In this document: one piece after another, positions 14,122-25,244 of the stretch
Layout: each line of letters opens with the position of its first letter
Numbering within the stretch: the stretch's first letter is position 1
Made by a program: the position numbers and the translations under genes
The notes under the pieces: model-generated
Told to the model about the DNA's origin: nothing
Databases searched by the model: none
What the model saw: only the letters and a program-made list of their open reading frames with translations
Assembly (NCBI GenBank): GCA_038496445.1
Contig: JALMLS010000548.1
Location: forward strand, 62,001 to 126,000
Direction of reading: 5' to 3'
Source of the DNA: Trichosphaerium sp. ATCC 40318
Lineage: Eukaryota; Discosea; Flabellinia; Trichosidae
DNA: 64,000 nt

Positions 14122-17100
14122 TTATTTTTTTGAAAAGTCAAATGGAGGTGAGATTTTGTGTGTATAAAATCCCTGCTCGTCCTTAAACCATTCTCTTAAT
14201 CCATCATAATCACAAGCATCTGCTAAATCATACAGCACTTTATAATGTAATCTATGCGGATGATGAATTAACTTATCCCACTCTCCAACTTACACTATGT
14301 GCTTTGAAAAATTAGGTCGTTCATCATACAGTAATTGGTTCAGCCTAGCTAGCAAAAGCTCAAGTAGGAACATAATTGCTAGAGGAAAGATTTTACTTCG
14401 AATTGGGTGAACTTTTTGAGTCTTCTTCTTTGTTCACAAGGAACAAGTGTGCGTTTTCTTTTAACCACGTTTCATAATTCTAGGGTAAAATACTTAGATG
14501 AATATTTGAGTTATATTCAGTAATGTACCAGAGGTTCAGAGCCTGTTAAATATCTTATGATTTCAGAGCCAGTTTTAAAGTTATGAAAATTCGCAAACCA
14601 AGGCATGCTTATCTCTTCAACAAATCGTCTTGGCATGCCCCTAGTACTGCAATTTTCTACCCACTCTTCTTTTTCTAATTTAAGGAGATAAAGTTCTTCA
14701 CCAACTAGTAACATTCGGTTAGTTCCAACAGACCAAGCAAGTAGGAAAACACAACTTAGTTGACTTGAAGCTAGAAGGAATAGTACAAACATAGCAGTTA
14801 GTCAGTTAGTGTTTACACAAGATAAGAGGTGATTTTATAACTTATTCTTCGCTGTTGCTTTTTTTTTTGTATGGAAATCTGGCGAGTACCTATTTCAGAA
14901 ACAAGCTGCAATGTCTTGTGTATAGTCATAAACTCAGGTCCACTCAATGTGTATGTCTTACCACCATGTCTATCTTTATCTGCCATAACACCAAGAATAC
15001 ATTCCGTCACATCTCTATTAGCAATCTACAAACGTAAGGCTGTTTTTTCCTCACATTTTGACAGCAAATCATTTTGACGTACTACAGGACCAAGGTCTGC
15101 AATAGGCCAAAAAATTGCCCCAGTTTGTCTCACTTCATCTCCATACCAGAACATTGGTGATTCCATTAGTAAGTGGTATTGTAGTGTACAAGTTGGTATA
15201 CCAATCGTCTAGCTTTAATGTCAACTATTTACAAATGTTTGGTAGGTGCCTTGAATATTGATGCACATTCTTCCATGATTGATTTGGTTGGTTCAGGAAC
15301 TGGTGGTAACGTAGAGTGTACAGCGAATACAATATACTCAAGGGTTGTATTACCTTGTAAAGCTTTTTGTAGTTGCTTGACATGACCAACAAGAGTATAT
15401 CCATTGTCAGGCAGAAACAACAATGTTTTAATACCTATATCAAGTGCAAATGATTAGACACTAAGTTCAATTCCTATTGACTAACCCTTCAATACACGTT
15501 TCATACTGCTTATTTTATCATAATCAAAATAGTGTATATCTGGATCAAGGCCAGACAATTGACGTGGAAAACCTGTAAAAGTAAATTATATTAATTTACA
15601 AATTTAAATAAATGAAAATGTTATGCTTGAGTACCCCTTCTCTGTTCAGTACATACACGTGGATCAAGAATATTATTCTTTAGCACATGCTCAACAAAGT
15701 ACCTACCTGCTTGAGTCACAGCAAAAGCAAGAATCTAAAAATAAATCAAACTCTACTATGTAAAAAATAGTACAGTTGATGATGACGACTTGGTGTTGGT
15801 CTTTGATTTTCTTGAAATCTTTTGTTTAATCTGTAAAGCAGACTTTGTCAACCATCGTGTACGTTTCACACCAGTAGCTTTCTGCATTATGTATCTCATG
15901 TTAGTGTCAACCATTTTTTGAGATAAACTATTATCTGTTTTTGAGATGCTACCAACAACCGTTTAAGAGAAATACGAGATACTGAACTACTTACTTCCCA
16001 AAAACAATGACCATAGACTTGTATTCAGTGAGTGGAATAGGTATAGTTTTAAGGACTTGAACCTAGAAAAAAATAAATTAACACGTGATTGTTCGACTGA
16101 TGGCACACTACCTTGTAGTCTAGCTTTTTTCCTTTTAGCTTTTGCTTAAGATTCTTGAATACATAATCTGCTTGGTTCATTGCAGGTACACATAACTTAT
16201 GTTCAATGCCTTCAATGACATCACCAAGTGCAAAGATATGCGGATACTTTTCAAGATGAAGGTTTTTAGTTACCTTAGCTAGTTAATATTAATACCTTGT
16301 AGCTATTTCTACCTTAATGTGACCGTCTACAGTTAGTTCATTATTAAACTCCGCTTGAAGAAACTTGGTATTTGGTGTTGGCTTCTCACACCAAAAAACC
16401 TTAATATCTGACTTAGCATATTCTGTTGAATAATAGTATTGGTACCTCATCTGCCCTTATAGGCTTTTTTTGTCCAGAAATAGTATATTCGGATTCCCGC
16501 AGCTTTTTAACAGTTGATCCGAAGTTGAAGGTTACACCACTAGCCCTCAAATCTGCCAGCAGGTCCTTTTCGTGCTTGGCCTTTAGTAATCTACGTAAAC
16601 ATGTTTAGTTTGGTTTCTGTAACGTGTTACCTTGGCAAGAACCTATTACTTTGAGTAACTACGGTTATTACTGGTTTTTTGCATTTATTCTTCAACTCGT
16701 GGATTAGCCTCAATGCAATTATACCTATGTTGCATCAGTAATAATTGAATAAGTGAGGTGTTGTACCAGAACCAATAATAAGTAGCTGACTATTGTCATT
16801 GAGAGCTACAGCAACATTGCCAAGCTTTCCTACCCAAGAAAAAGCATCCCAAACTCCACCGAGATCACGTTGAAGACACTTCCAGCTGTACCTATGTAAG
16901 CGGCGTAAGCAACCCAAAACAACAAAAATTTTGTTTAGAACAACAATAAAAGTACGAGCTAATCACGTGCACAATGATTTCGTTTCACGTGCTTATCAAG
17001 CGTTGTGCATGCTTAGAAATGGTTTTCAGATGTGAAATTAACTTGCAGTCATACCCAGTGCATATAACTGCGTAGTCATAAAATATTGTTTGATCTTCAA

Positions 17101-17540
17101 GTATGATGAGTTTCGGTGTCATTTTTTTTACTTTTCCTTTTACAAACGTTGAAGAAGAAGCGGTGAGGATTTTGTTGTGCTGTTAGAAATACGTTAGTGT
17201 AATTTCTACGCAAAGGAGGGTCTACAGACAAGCCACGCACCGAAACAACGAGGTTTTTTAGTTTTTCAATGCATGTCTCTATTGACGTCTCAAAACAGTG
17301 TGATATGCTGTATGGTACTGCTTCAAAGTATTCCTTTTGAAATCAAATAAGGTAAACAGGAAAAATGTACTCATTTTGTACAGAATCATCTATGAGTGTC
17401 AAGTCATAACTAGCGTATTTGTCTAACTTTTGAGCTAACGCAGAACCTGACAAAAAAGGTTTAAACAGCTAATTTGTGAAAAACAACGCTAGTTTACCTG
17501 CAATTCCCCCTCCAATTATCACAACATGCTTTGTAGTCAT
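14122..17540 (-). CDS. Fused AIFM2/FSP1-like FAD oxidoreductase and NmrA-like Rossmann protein
   Basis: The N-terminal half is a two-dinucleotide-fold oxidoreductase of the AIFM2/NDH-2 group. It starts at 17,540 with MTTKHVVIIGGGIAG (FAD-binding glycine motif), has FYDYAVICTG, a second nucleotide fold beginning LLIIGSGTT, and the FAD-closing motif HIFALGDVIEGIE. The family passes electrons from NAD(P)H to quinones. A basic tail (KISRKSKTNTKSSSST) follows. At 15,773 a 39-nt GTAC..TTAG intron joins in phase 0 to an NmrA-like domain: VEHVLKNNILDPRV, TLLFLPDNGYTL, MFWYGDEVRQTGAIF, IANRDVTECILGV, YTLSGPEFMTI and GMPRRFVEE. No start codon was found for the NmrA part alone, which supports the fusion. 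The alternative is separate genes, with a stop at 15,756 and a missed first exon. Its glycine motif is degenerate (AVTQAG where GATGxxG is expected), so it may not bind NADP. It probably shares a promoter with the gene at 17,622. Confidence 0.7.
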
Positions 17541-17621
17541 TGTAAGCTCGTTCTCGGCTCTGACACGAACTTAGACTGTTATTGACCTTTGCACGACACA
17601 AACAGCACCAAACAAGCAGCA
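17541..17621. promoter_or_regulatory. Divergent promoter, 81 bases
   Basis: Only 81 bases separate the start codon of the minus-strand oxidoreductase from the likely ATG of the plus-strand small protein. Both promoters must sit here or overlap the neighbouring coding sequence. I see no clear TATA box. Confidence 0.4.
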
Positions 17622-18033
17622 ATGTTCCGTGCGTTCGCGTGCAGAGCTAACCACGACCATAGGATTGCGCCACGTGCGTTTAATCGCAATATAAAAGTTA
17701 GAAGCAGGAAACCTCCTGAGAAGCCTAAACCGAAAAAAATTAACTATGGTCAACGCGTTGGTGAAGAATTCAACCGCTTGCATGACAAATTGGAAGAAAA
17801 AGAGCTACACACTGGTAAAAAGGCAACAGAGGAAGAAAGAGTGAAGTTAGAGATTCAAATGAACAGAGCGCAATCAAAAATAAGGTTTAGTAGCGTATTT
17901 CATCGCCTTAACAACTAACCGCGTCTACAGGGAGGAAAAGATTGCTGAAATGAAAGCAGATCCAGAATTTGATTTTGACAGCAAATTCGAGGTTGTCGAA
18001 GGAAACAGGCCCATAAGCGATCAATTAACATAA
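17622..18033 (+). CDS. Small basic protein, possible mitochondrial presequence
   Basis: Two exons (17,622-17,884 and about 17,931-18,033) give about 121 residues. I do not recognise the family. The first 30 residues (MFRAFACRANHDHRIAPRAF and onward) are rich in arginine and nearly free of acid, which suggests mitochondrial import. The middle (KPPEKPKPKKINYGQRVGEE) is basic and proline-rich. The rest is a charged helix, with KLEEKELHTGKKATEEERVK before the intron and IAEMKADPEFDFDSKF after it. The start was set at the first ATG; reading further upstream would need a non-ATG codon. The function is unknown; a subunit or assembly factor of a mitochondrial complex is only a guess. Confidence 0.6.
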
Positions 18034-18123
18034 CTATACATGTACAATACAGAAAACAACATTAGAGACCACCTGTCAGTGTGAGTGTATTTACAATTCG
18101 CCCAAAAACCCCAGTTCCTGTCC

Positions 18124-19648
18124 CTACATGTAGCGCAAAGCAAGGAAACTAAGATCTAACGCTTCCAGTGCTGTTTGAGATGCCCACGATGGTACAAAAA
18201 GCGCTACAATAAATACCTACATCGTATTAAAGAAGAAGTGTAATACACCAATTTGAATGAATAAGGCGCGAAGACCAAGGTGAGAGGATTACGTACCACT
18301 ACTGTGAAGAAGATATAAGAATTTACGAAGTAACCAAGATACTGAAATTGTAAAAATTTCTTGGCTAGATGAAGATCTCGTTGTCCAATATAAGTATCTC
18401 TTGATGATGCCTTGCTCTTTGTAATCTCTACAATAATTATAATCCAACCAATGCATTGTAAAATCATTGTGAACATCTACAAAGTGTTAAAACGAAAACT
18501 TCAAACCGTTTTTGTTTATGCGAAAAAAAACTATAACACGTACGTGTATGTAACCAGATACGAAAGAAGCGGCTAATCCACAAACTACAAAACCACCCCA
18601 AGGACCTTAAAGCCATAAGTTTAATCAATCTTTAGTCTTAAAAATAAAAGTTTACCAAAAAGTTTCAGAGATCCAGTGACGCCACTTTTACGGTTACTTG
18701 GCCATCCAGAAGCCAGTAAATGAATCATAACCATAAATGAAAATCTTTGTATGTAGAATACAGCATAGTACGGAAGTGTGAGCCACAAAGGAGACGTACC
18801 TTAGCACCGTTAAATTAAGTTTGTTCTGCAATTTTTTTTGTAATCCGTACCAGCTTTTTCCATGTACCAATACGCTGCAGCAACACCACACCACACAATT
18901 TTTAATACAGGCAACCCAAACATAAACTTGTGAATGTATCGAGATTTCTAAATGTCAAAATGTCAAAAAGTGACACATTGCACTTGCCATTTTCAAAAAA
19001 ATTACAATTTTCGTACGTCTCTCAAATAAAACCAAGCTGGTAGTACCAATACCCATAGTACTCCTAGAACACCAAAACATATCATCATATACTCAAAATC
19101 TGTAGTGATATGGCTGTTAGGGTTGACAAGCCTCATGTGAATCTGATAGTTATGTGAATATGTAGTTTTCAAAAAATATCCGTACAGATGATGTTGTATT
19201 CAATTTATAGCAATCTATAGCGTAAAAATCTAACGTAGCGGTAGTTTTAATATCGAGGACGCCTGTTGAGTTGTAGCTTAAGGTATTAGGAGGTATAGCA
19301 CATGGGCTTGGTACACCATTCGAAATACGGCATAAGCTGGCGTTTGGCGTCATAAATGTTTCTTTAAATTGTGCTGCAGTGCATCCAACAATGTGTACAA
19401 GCGAAGTTCTGTTACTCTAGACGTTGTCAATTGACTAGTGGCTTATACAACAATCGTACAATACTTGTGACAGTTAAAGACGCCGTTCCACCCGATTTGA
19501 ACCCAAAACTATGTTTGTTATTACATAATACAGAAATATAATATTACCGTATTAAATGCGAAATCCTCTCTGTGTTTGGAACGTTTATGGTTGTTTCAAA
19601 CGAGTTAACCATAATAATCAACGACAATGCCAATAAAATCAAACGCAT
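18124..19648 (-). CDS. GOST-type seven-transmembrane protein (GPR107/TMEM87/GPR180-like)
   Basis: Several exons encode a secretory-pathway membrane protein. Residues 1-16 (MRLILLALSLIIMVNS) form a signal peptide. A luminal beta-rich domain follows, with FGFKSGGTASLTVT, paired cysteines (HIVGCTAAQF, LCRISNGVPSPC, FYAIDCYKL) and several NxS/T sites. Then come about seven hydrophobic helices, starting at YMMICFGVLGVLWVLPAWFY and including HKFMFGLPVLKIVW, MFTMILQCIGWIIIIVEI and VFIVALFVPSW. This order, an N-terminal GOLD-like luminal domain followed by seven helices with an HK..FGLP-type third helix, is typical of GPR107/GPR108/TMEM87/GPR180 relatives, which act in Golgi trafficking. The stop is at 18,124-18,126. 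Which subfamily it belongs to cannot be told by eye. It is divergent from the next gene, with starts 84 bases apart. Confidence 0.65.
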
Positions 19649-19732
19649 AGTTACAGCACCAAGTAGGGGTGTTGGTGTAATGACGGCGATGTTGACTTAA
19701 ATCACGCGCTAAGTGGCTGAGCTCCAAGTGCC

Positions 19733-21076
19733 ATGGACAGAGAAGGTACGTACTTGTGACTCATGGAAAATGTTAACAACGGAAACAATAGTGTTTTTGA
19801 ACAGTCAACCGTTTCTGCAACGCTATGAAGAATATGGAAGTGGCGTCAATGATGCTATGAACAACCAACACCAAATTTTTGAAGGGCTTTGCCACTTTGA
19901 ACATTTTCCAACCAAAAAGTAGTGTTATTAGCGTTTTAACTTACTTCAACAATGCTTACACACTTTGTAGAACAATGCACTTTGCTGTAACAAATTCTAA
20001 CCAAAATGCAACGCAAACGGTACAACAACGCAGTTTACAACAAATTTACGTTATCTTTAGCGTCTAAAGCTGATATTGATTCGTGAAGGCGAAAACACCT
20101 CGTGCGTTATTTCATCTATCCGCAATTTATACCTTACCCTACATAGTACCAAGTTGATGGCAGTATTCAATGAGCAATGGTTTTATATTGTCGATCACGT
20201 GAGCATAACGTTGATTGCAGTTGTACCATCTTTAGAAGGCAAACATGGTTTTTTCAAGAAAAATGCATTTTTTGTAATTGGCGTTATTTTGCTTGGAGTA
20301 TAGTGCACTTCTAACGCATACCATAGACTATTTGACATTAGTTTCTGAAAACAAATTACCACAGAGACCAGCTCACGTATTTGTTATGTTCCCTTCTCTC
20401 ACAATGATATACTACACATCAAACACGACTACTACCTGGCAGAATGATCACGAACAACTTCACGGGTAATATCCAAGGTGAAAGTGAATCTTAACAACAT
20501 ATAGATCAATGAAAACAATGCTCCAATCGCTTGGTAAACAAACTGAGACAGAACCAAAACAAAACAGTCAAAACTTCAAATTGATTGAACAGCAGCTTGA
20601 AGGTCTCAAGCTTCGAGGCTTATCTTTTGTGAGTATGCTGGGTAACGCATGTGAAGCATATGGTAGTCATTCTGTAACAAACGTAGAGTGCGTATATGTC
20701 AAATCCGTCATATTGACAAGGGTTAATAGAGCGGTTGATACAGAGCAAGTTAAATCTGTTCTTAACGATATTTTTAATACTCAAAAAAAGATTCAAGGTG
20801 ATACTAAAGCTATATCAAGTACAAAGGCAATTTTTGAAGAACGAATGCAACAAGCAGAGAAAGAGTCCAAGAGTTGCATTGCATCTATTTGCGAACGAGC
20901 AAATAAGAAACAAATCCCAAATGTAGTAAGTAAAATCAAGTTAATTTTATTTTTGTGCTTACTGTTTTAAGACATGCAGAGAAAAATTAGAGCAATTGAC
21001 GTCACAATTAGAAAAAGATTTTGACTTGTCTCTAAGCTGCGATATAGCGAAATGTGTATACGGTGTAAATATGTAA
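19733..21076 (+). CDS. Unrecognised multi-exon protein
   Basis: The gene starts with a 13-base first exon (ATG at 19,733) spliced to VFLNSQPFLQRYEEYGSG. Later exons include MHFAVTNSNQNATQT, RLKLILIREGENTSCVISS, YLTLVSENKLPQRPAHVFVM and a long final part with helical, charged sequence (LKLRGLSFVSMLGNACEAYG, VNRAVDTEQVKSVLNDIF, KAIFEERMQQAEKESKSCI). The stop at 21,074-21,076 follows CDIAKCVYGVNM. There is no clear signal peptide. The internal exon joins in 20,070-20,500 are the weakest. The C-terminal third looks like a small coiled coil. I do not recognise a family and assign no function. Confidence 0.55.
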
Positions 21077-21346
21077 AATACAAAACAATATCGACAATTT
21101 TAAAGTAAAAAAATGTATTTCACATACTTATGCTGTCGCTACATAGTTGGCCGTAGCACAATAATGTTGTGAAAGGTCGCAAGAACGGGATTGACCAAGC
21201 TTGCTTTTGTTTGGTTTGTGCCTTTCTATCACTAGTATCAACAACAGCGTAACGTATTGTTTTAACTACCAATACTTTAATAATTCAGTACAAATAAACG
21301 AGGCCTCAATTAGTTCAACCTACATCAATACCTACGAACGTACAAC
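21077..21346 (+). other. Intergenic, nothing recognised
   Basis: About 270 bases between two same-strand genes. It should hold the 3' end of the unknown gene and the promoter of the VTC gene. A short open frame from 21,201 has no convincing codon pattern and is probably chance. Confidence 0.4.
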
Positions 21347-24300
21347 ATGGAGAGTGAGTTTTCAGGGGGTACAAAGCTTTTTAGCCTGTTTTTAGCTCAC
21401 AGGCGTTGTAGTAGAGTTACAACCCGTCACAAGGCCTAAAACTCAATCCAAAGTTAATTTGGTACGTTTACTCTGTTTGGCCTAATACGTAACTATACTA
21501 ATAAGAATCAACGCTTACTTGTCATCGTAGGGAGACCCAGGGCTGTACCCAGCTAACTTTCAAGATCCTGATTACCGCAAACACTTCGTTCCATGGAATC
21601 AATTCGTTGCGCTTCTTTCCGACCTGACGCGCTCCGGTGAGCGCACAAAGAGCACTTATGGGGTGAGTACAATCCAAACTAGCGTATTTTAAGACATACT
21701 TATTTCCTACGCGTGTAGGGTAACGTAGGCGTTAATGAATCCAAGTTCCTCGCCCTAGTAGAGGATTCTGTCACAAATTTGAACTCGTTCTGCAACGAAA
21801 AGGTAGAAGATCTTAAAACTGATATTACGTTTCTACGACGTAAAGTGGAGCGTAAAGTAGGACCAGAAGAAAGACCTATGCGTACGAACAACGATGGCTT
21901 TTTTGGTTTTATTTCCTTGTTTGGGACTTACTATTCGACTAAACTACGCTTGCAGGTACTACCAAATTGGTGGTACAAGAGATAGATAGAGCTGCAGAGG
22001 CTATACTTACGCTAGACCAATTTGTTGGTCAAAACTTTATAATGATCATTTCGCTGGTCGCAAGGCATGACAAGATTATGGGTGTGCCTACAATTAAATA
22101 GTACGCCAAAGTTTTGTTGTTTGGCTTCGCACTAACGCTTCTCAGCTGGACAAATCGTCTAGAAAAGGAAGATTTTACAAATGTTATCTTCCCTGGATTG
22201 CTCGTAGGGTTATCCGATATAAGACGTGCTTTATCAGGTGATACTGATAAAAAGGCAGCTAAGGCTCTAAAGAGTGCTGTTATTCAAAGCCAGTACAAAT
22301 CTCAGAAATTTTGGTACGCGTAGAAGAGACAGCTAACGAGCTTTTGTTCATTTTTCTCGCACAGGGTTCGATTGCAAGATGTTATTAAGGCTAAAACTAT
22401 GGTTTTAAAATACGTGCCTTGCGTTAAAACTGGGTACAAAAAAGGTGCGTGTTTGGAATGGAAAAACAAAAAAATAACCAAACTCGTTCTCTTTCTTATA
22501 AAAAGTGTTGTTGCTCGTTAAAAGTAATATGCGATGGCGTACTGATAATGTGAAAAGGAAAATTCAATAAGGAGAAAGCATTTGATCAGCCAGATTATGA
22601 TACAAGGACTGTAGTGTTTTTTGATGATGATCAGTTATCAGTCTACAATTCTAGGTTAGCTGGTCAGGATTGTTACTCGTTTAACGTGGCATGGTACCAT
22701 CTTTTTATTGAGTAGCTTATAGCGTATTAAAGATGCTCTTAGGAAGCATGACGTGGAAAAAGAGGGCGAAAACGATTTTGTAATCGCACAGAGAAAAGCT
22801 CATTACACAACAGCGGGACAGAGTAATGTCGAGTCTATACCATTAAAATATAAGCAAGTGTCTCAGTTCTTAGGAGGTAGATGGCAATGGGAGTTACTAG
22901 GCGATAGACTTCTTGACAATAGTACGTATTGCTTTACCATCTCTACAAAACTTCCTTTTTTGCGCTAATACTTCGCTTTAGGTAAAATTACAGACGATCA
23001 GTACAAGAAAACATCTAAAGTAGCTGGTGAAGTACAGAAATTCATTCTAGGTGGAGGTTTAAAGCCTACAGTAAAAGTTATCTACAATCGGTAATGGTTT
23101 TCGCTATCTTTTTGAAGTACAGGTCTACAAGTTTACTAACGTACTGGTATAGTTCTGCATACTTTTTTACCAATTCAGACGATAGAATTGTACTCGATAC
23201 GAGCATTTCGATGGTTAAGGAAAAATCATACAGTGCGTCAATCTACTGTATGCTTTATGGCTTTTCTGACGATTTATTAAAGCCAAAAAGGGACAATGGA
23301 CAAGAGATATGACATCTCTACGCGAAGACCAAGAATGCGTAAGAATTTCTTTCAAGCTCTTTTAGAGGTTGCAGTGATAGTTCTTTTTGTTTATTTGGTT
23401 TTTATTAGTTGTTTCCATTTGCTACACTAGAAATGCGCTACGATGTGTCAAACCCACCAAAATGGGCCACAGATTTGCTTCAATCAGGTCTTCTCATTCT
23501 TGTAGACGATTTCTCAAAGTTTCTACATGGTGAGCGTGCAACTACTTGCAAACCAATCCTCTAAAAACGCGTTTAGGCAGTGCTATGTTCAATCCAAAGG
23601 CTCAAAATCAACCACATTGGTAAGCACTTTTTGGCTTAGTTGTAGGGCCTCTTTATCTTACCAGGGGACATAGGTTTGCTAACCCTGGTGCTCTATTACT
23701 TGGTGTAAAGGGTGGTAGATGGTACACGTTCGCAACTCAGCTTGCTAATGAAATGGGTATGTGATTATGTTTGGAAAGAAAAACAACATGCGAGCAGCTT
23801 CATTTCTATTTTTCTTACCTACGTTTAGCTATAAGAAGGAATACACATGCGCCAATAAGTATATCACCGCCACCTATGAATTCATCTCCTAGAGAACGCA
23901 TACGGTGTACGTACTGACAACAAACCAACTGTTTGTTTTACCATCTGCATGAAAACCCTATTGTCTTACTCGCTCACTCATGTAATAATAGCTGGATCTA
24001 AAGTAGCTCCTGTAAGTATAAGAGAAAGTAGTGCTCCAGTGGATTCAAAACGCTTGCAGCAAAATATACGTATAGAACCTAAAACGTTCTTTGCAAATGA
24101 AAGGTAGTTTTTTTGTCACTTATTTTTTAATTACTTCTCTCTAGGACTATGTTGCAATGGGTTAATAGTGTAGTACTTCTTGCTACAGTTGGTCTAGCAC
24201 TTGTTTCACTTGGAAACAGTGGTGCTCGGATAGCAGGTAAGTGTCATACGCAATGACAAAGGAAATATTTTACAAGTTTTTTTGAGTACTTACACCACAT

Positions 24301-24622
24301 GCAAAGGTTTCATTCTTGGTCCAGTTTCTATCATTTTTGCAATTTATGCACTAGTTATCTACCATATTCGTAGACGTGCTATTCGTGCAAGGAGGAATAC
24401 AAACGCTTATGACGATCGTATAGGACCTTACGTTTTAGTTCCAATACTTATTGTACGAATGGTTGTCTTTTACTTGTTCTCGCTAATGATTTTTGTTAGA
24501 TCGCCATTATTGTCTCTGGTGTATTTTCAGCACTAGAATCAGGGGTAAGTCACAAAGAAATAATTTACTCTTACAATGTACTAACGTTTTTTTGATAGAC
24601 AAACCTCGCTTCTGCATTTTAA
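21347..24622 (+). CDS. vtc4-like: SPX-VTC polyphosphate polymerase (VTC4-like)
   Basis: Members of this family make inorganic polyphosphate from ATP while moving it into vacuoles or acidocalcisomes. The first exon is 7 bases (ATGGAGA), then VVVELQPVTRPKTQSK. The SPX domain spans about 21,540-22,085 (DPDYRKHFVPWNQFVALL, VNESKFLALVEDSV, ISLVARHDKIMG). The tunnel-fold catalytic domain runs from about 22,370 to 23,760, with VVFFDDDQLSVYNSRL, VIAQRKAH, KYKQVSQFLGGRW, VKVIYNR, DRIVLDTSISMVKE, FPFATLEMRYD and DDFSKFLHG. The lysines in RKAH and FSKF and the glutamate in TLEMRYD match conserved active-site positions of yeast Vtc4. Three C-terminal helices (24,150-24,620) form a DUF202 membrane anchor. 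The SPX basic cluster that binds inositol pyrophosphates looks weak. The stop is at 24,620-24,622. Confidence 0.85.
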
Positions 24623-24671
24623 ATTAACTATTTGCGCTTCGCAGCTGTAACATAAATAAAAAGGCCTTGAA

Positions 24672-25166
24672 ATGGATTTTTACGACTTTTCTCACCATCC
24701 GTTTCCAGCTATTGGCAATGATTTAAATACATATGTTGCTCTACAGTAGACATTTTTGGAAATGCGCAGTATTTACGAGACAAAAACCTGAACAAATATG
24801 CCAAAATTATGAGTTTTCTGAAATACCGAAATGTTTCAGAACCCAGTGGAGTTGCGACCATCAGCCAATGTAGGGTACCTTCACATACTCGTGTGCAAAT
24901 CTTTACAAACCACTTTTTATTGTGTTTGGTTTTCTCTTGCTTTAAAATAAGTTTGCAATCTGCTTTCTACCAGATCCATCAGTCATCTTTACCTTACTTT
25001 ACTTTCTTAAATAAACAAACTTTGGGGCTTTGGCTATATGGATCTTTTTGTACATAAATATTTTTTGTGGCAATCAGGCTTTGCTGGACCATGTCATATA
25101 TCAGCTTTCTCGAGGCTCCACAAACACAAGGGAGGAGCTGAGGAGGAGACAATACTTGTAAAATAG
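24672..25166 (+). CDS. Small unrecognised protein, uncertain first exon
   Basis: Two exons look coding. One (about 24,752-24,867) reads DIFGNAQYLRDKNLNKYAKI and on to EPSGVATISQC. After an intron ending at 25,077 the second reads FAGPCHISAFSRLHKHKGGA and stops at 25,164-25,166. The two join in frame across a GTAGGG..TCAG intron. The first exon, starting at the ATG at 24,672 (MDFYDFSHHPFP), does not join in phase by any splice I could find, so the true start may be elsewhere, for example the in-frame ATG at 24,809. The family is unknown. Confidence 0.35.
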
Positions 25167-25244
25167 AACTTGTTACGGACCGTCAAAGCGAATCTTGACC
25201 AATCGGGTAAAGTAATAGTAAAAAATACGCTTGACAGAGCCCTA

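Noticed and set aside
14122-15734. NmrA-like domain as a stand-alone gene
   Set aside because: No start codon or first exon was found upstream, while an in-frame intron joins it to the flavoenzyme; kept as a fusion with stated doubt.
24809-25057. Single-exon gene of 82 codons
   Set aside because: Its second half is Phe/Leu-rich intron sequence; a better reading splices out 24,868-25,077 and continues in frame to 25,166.
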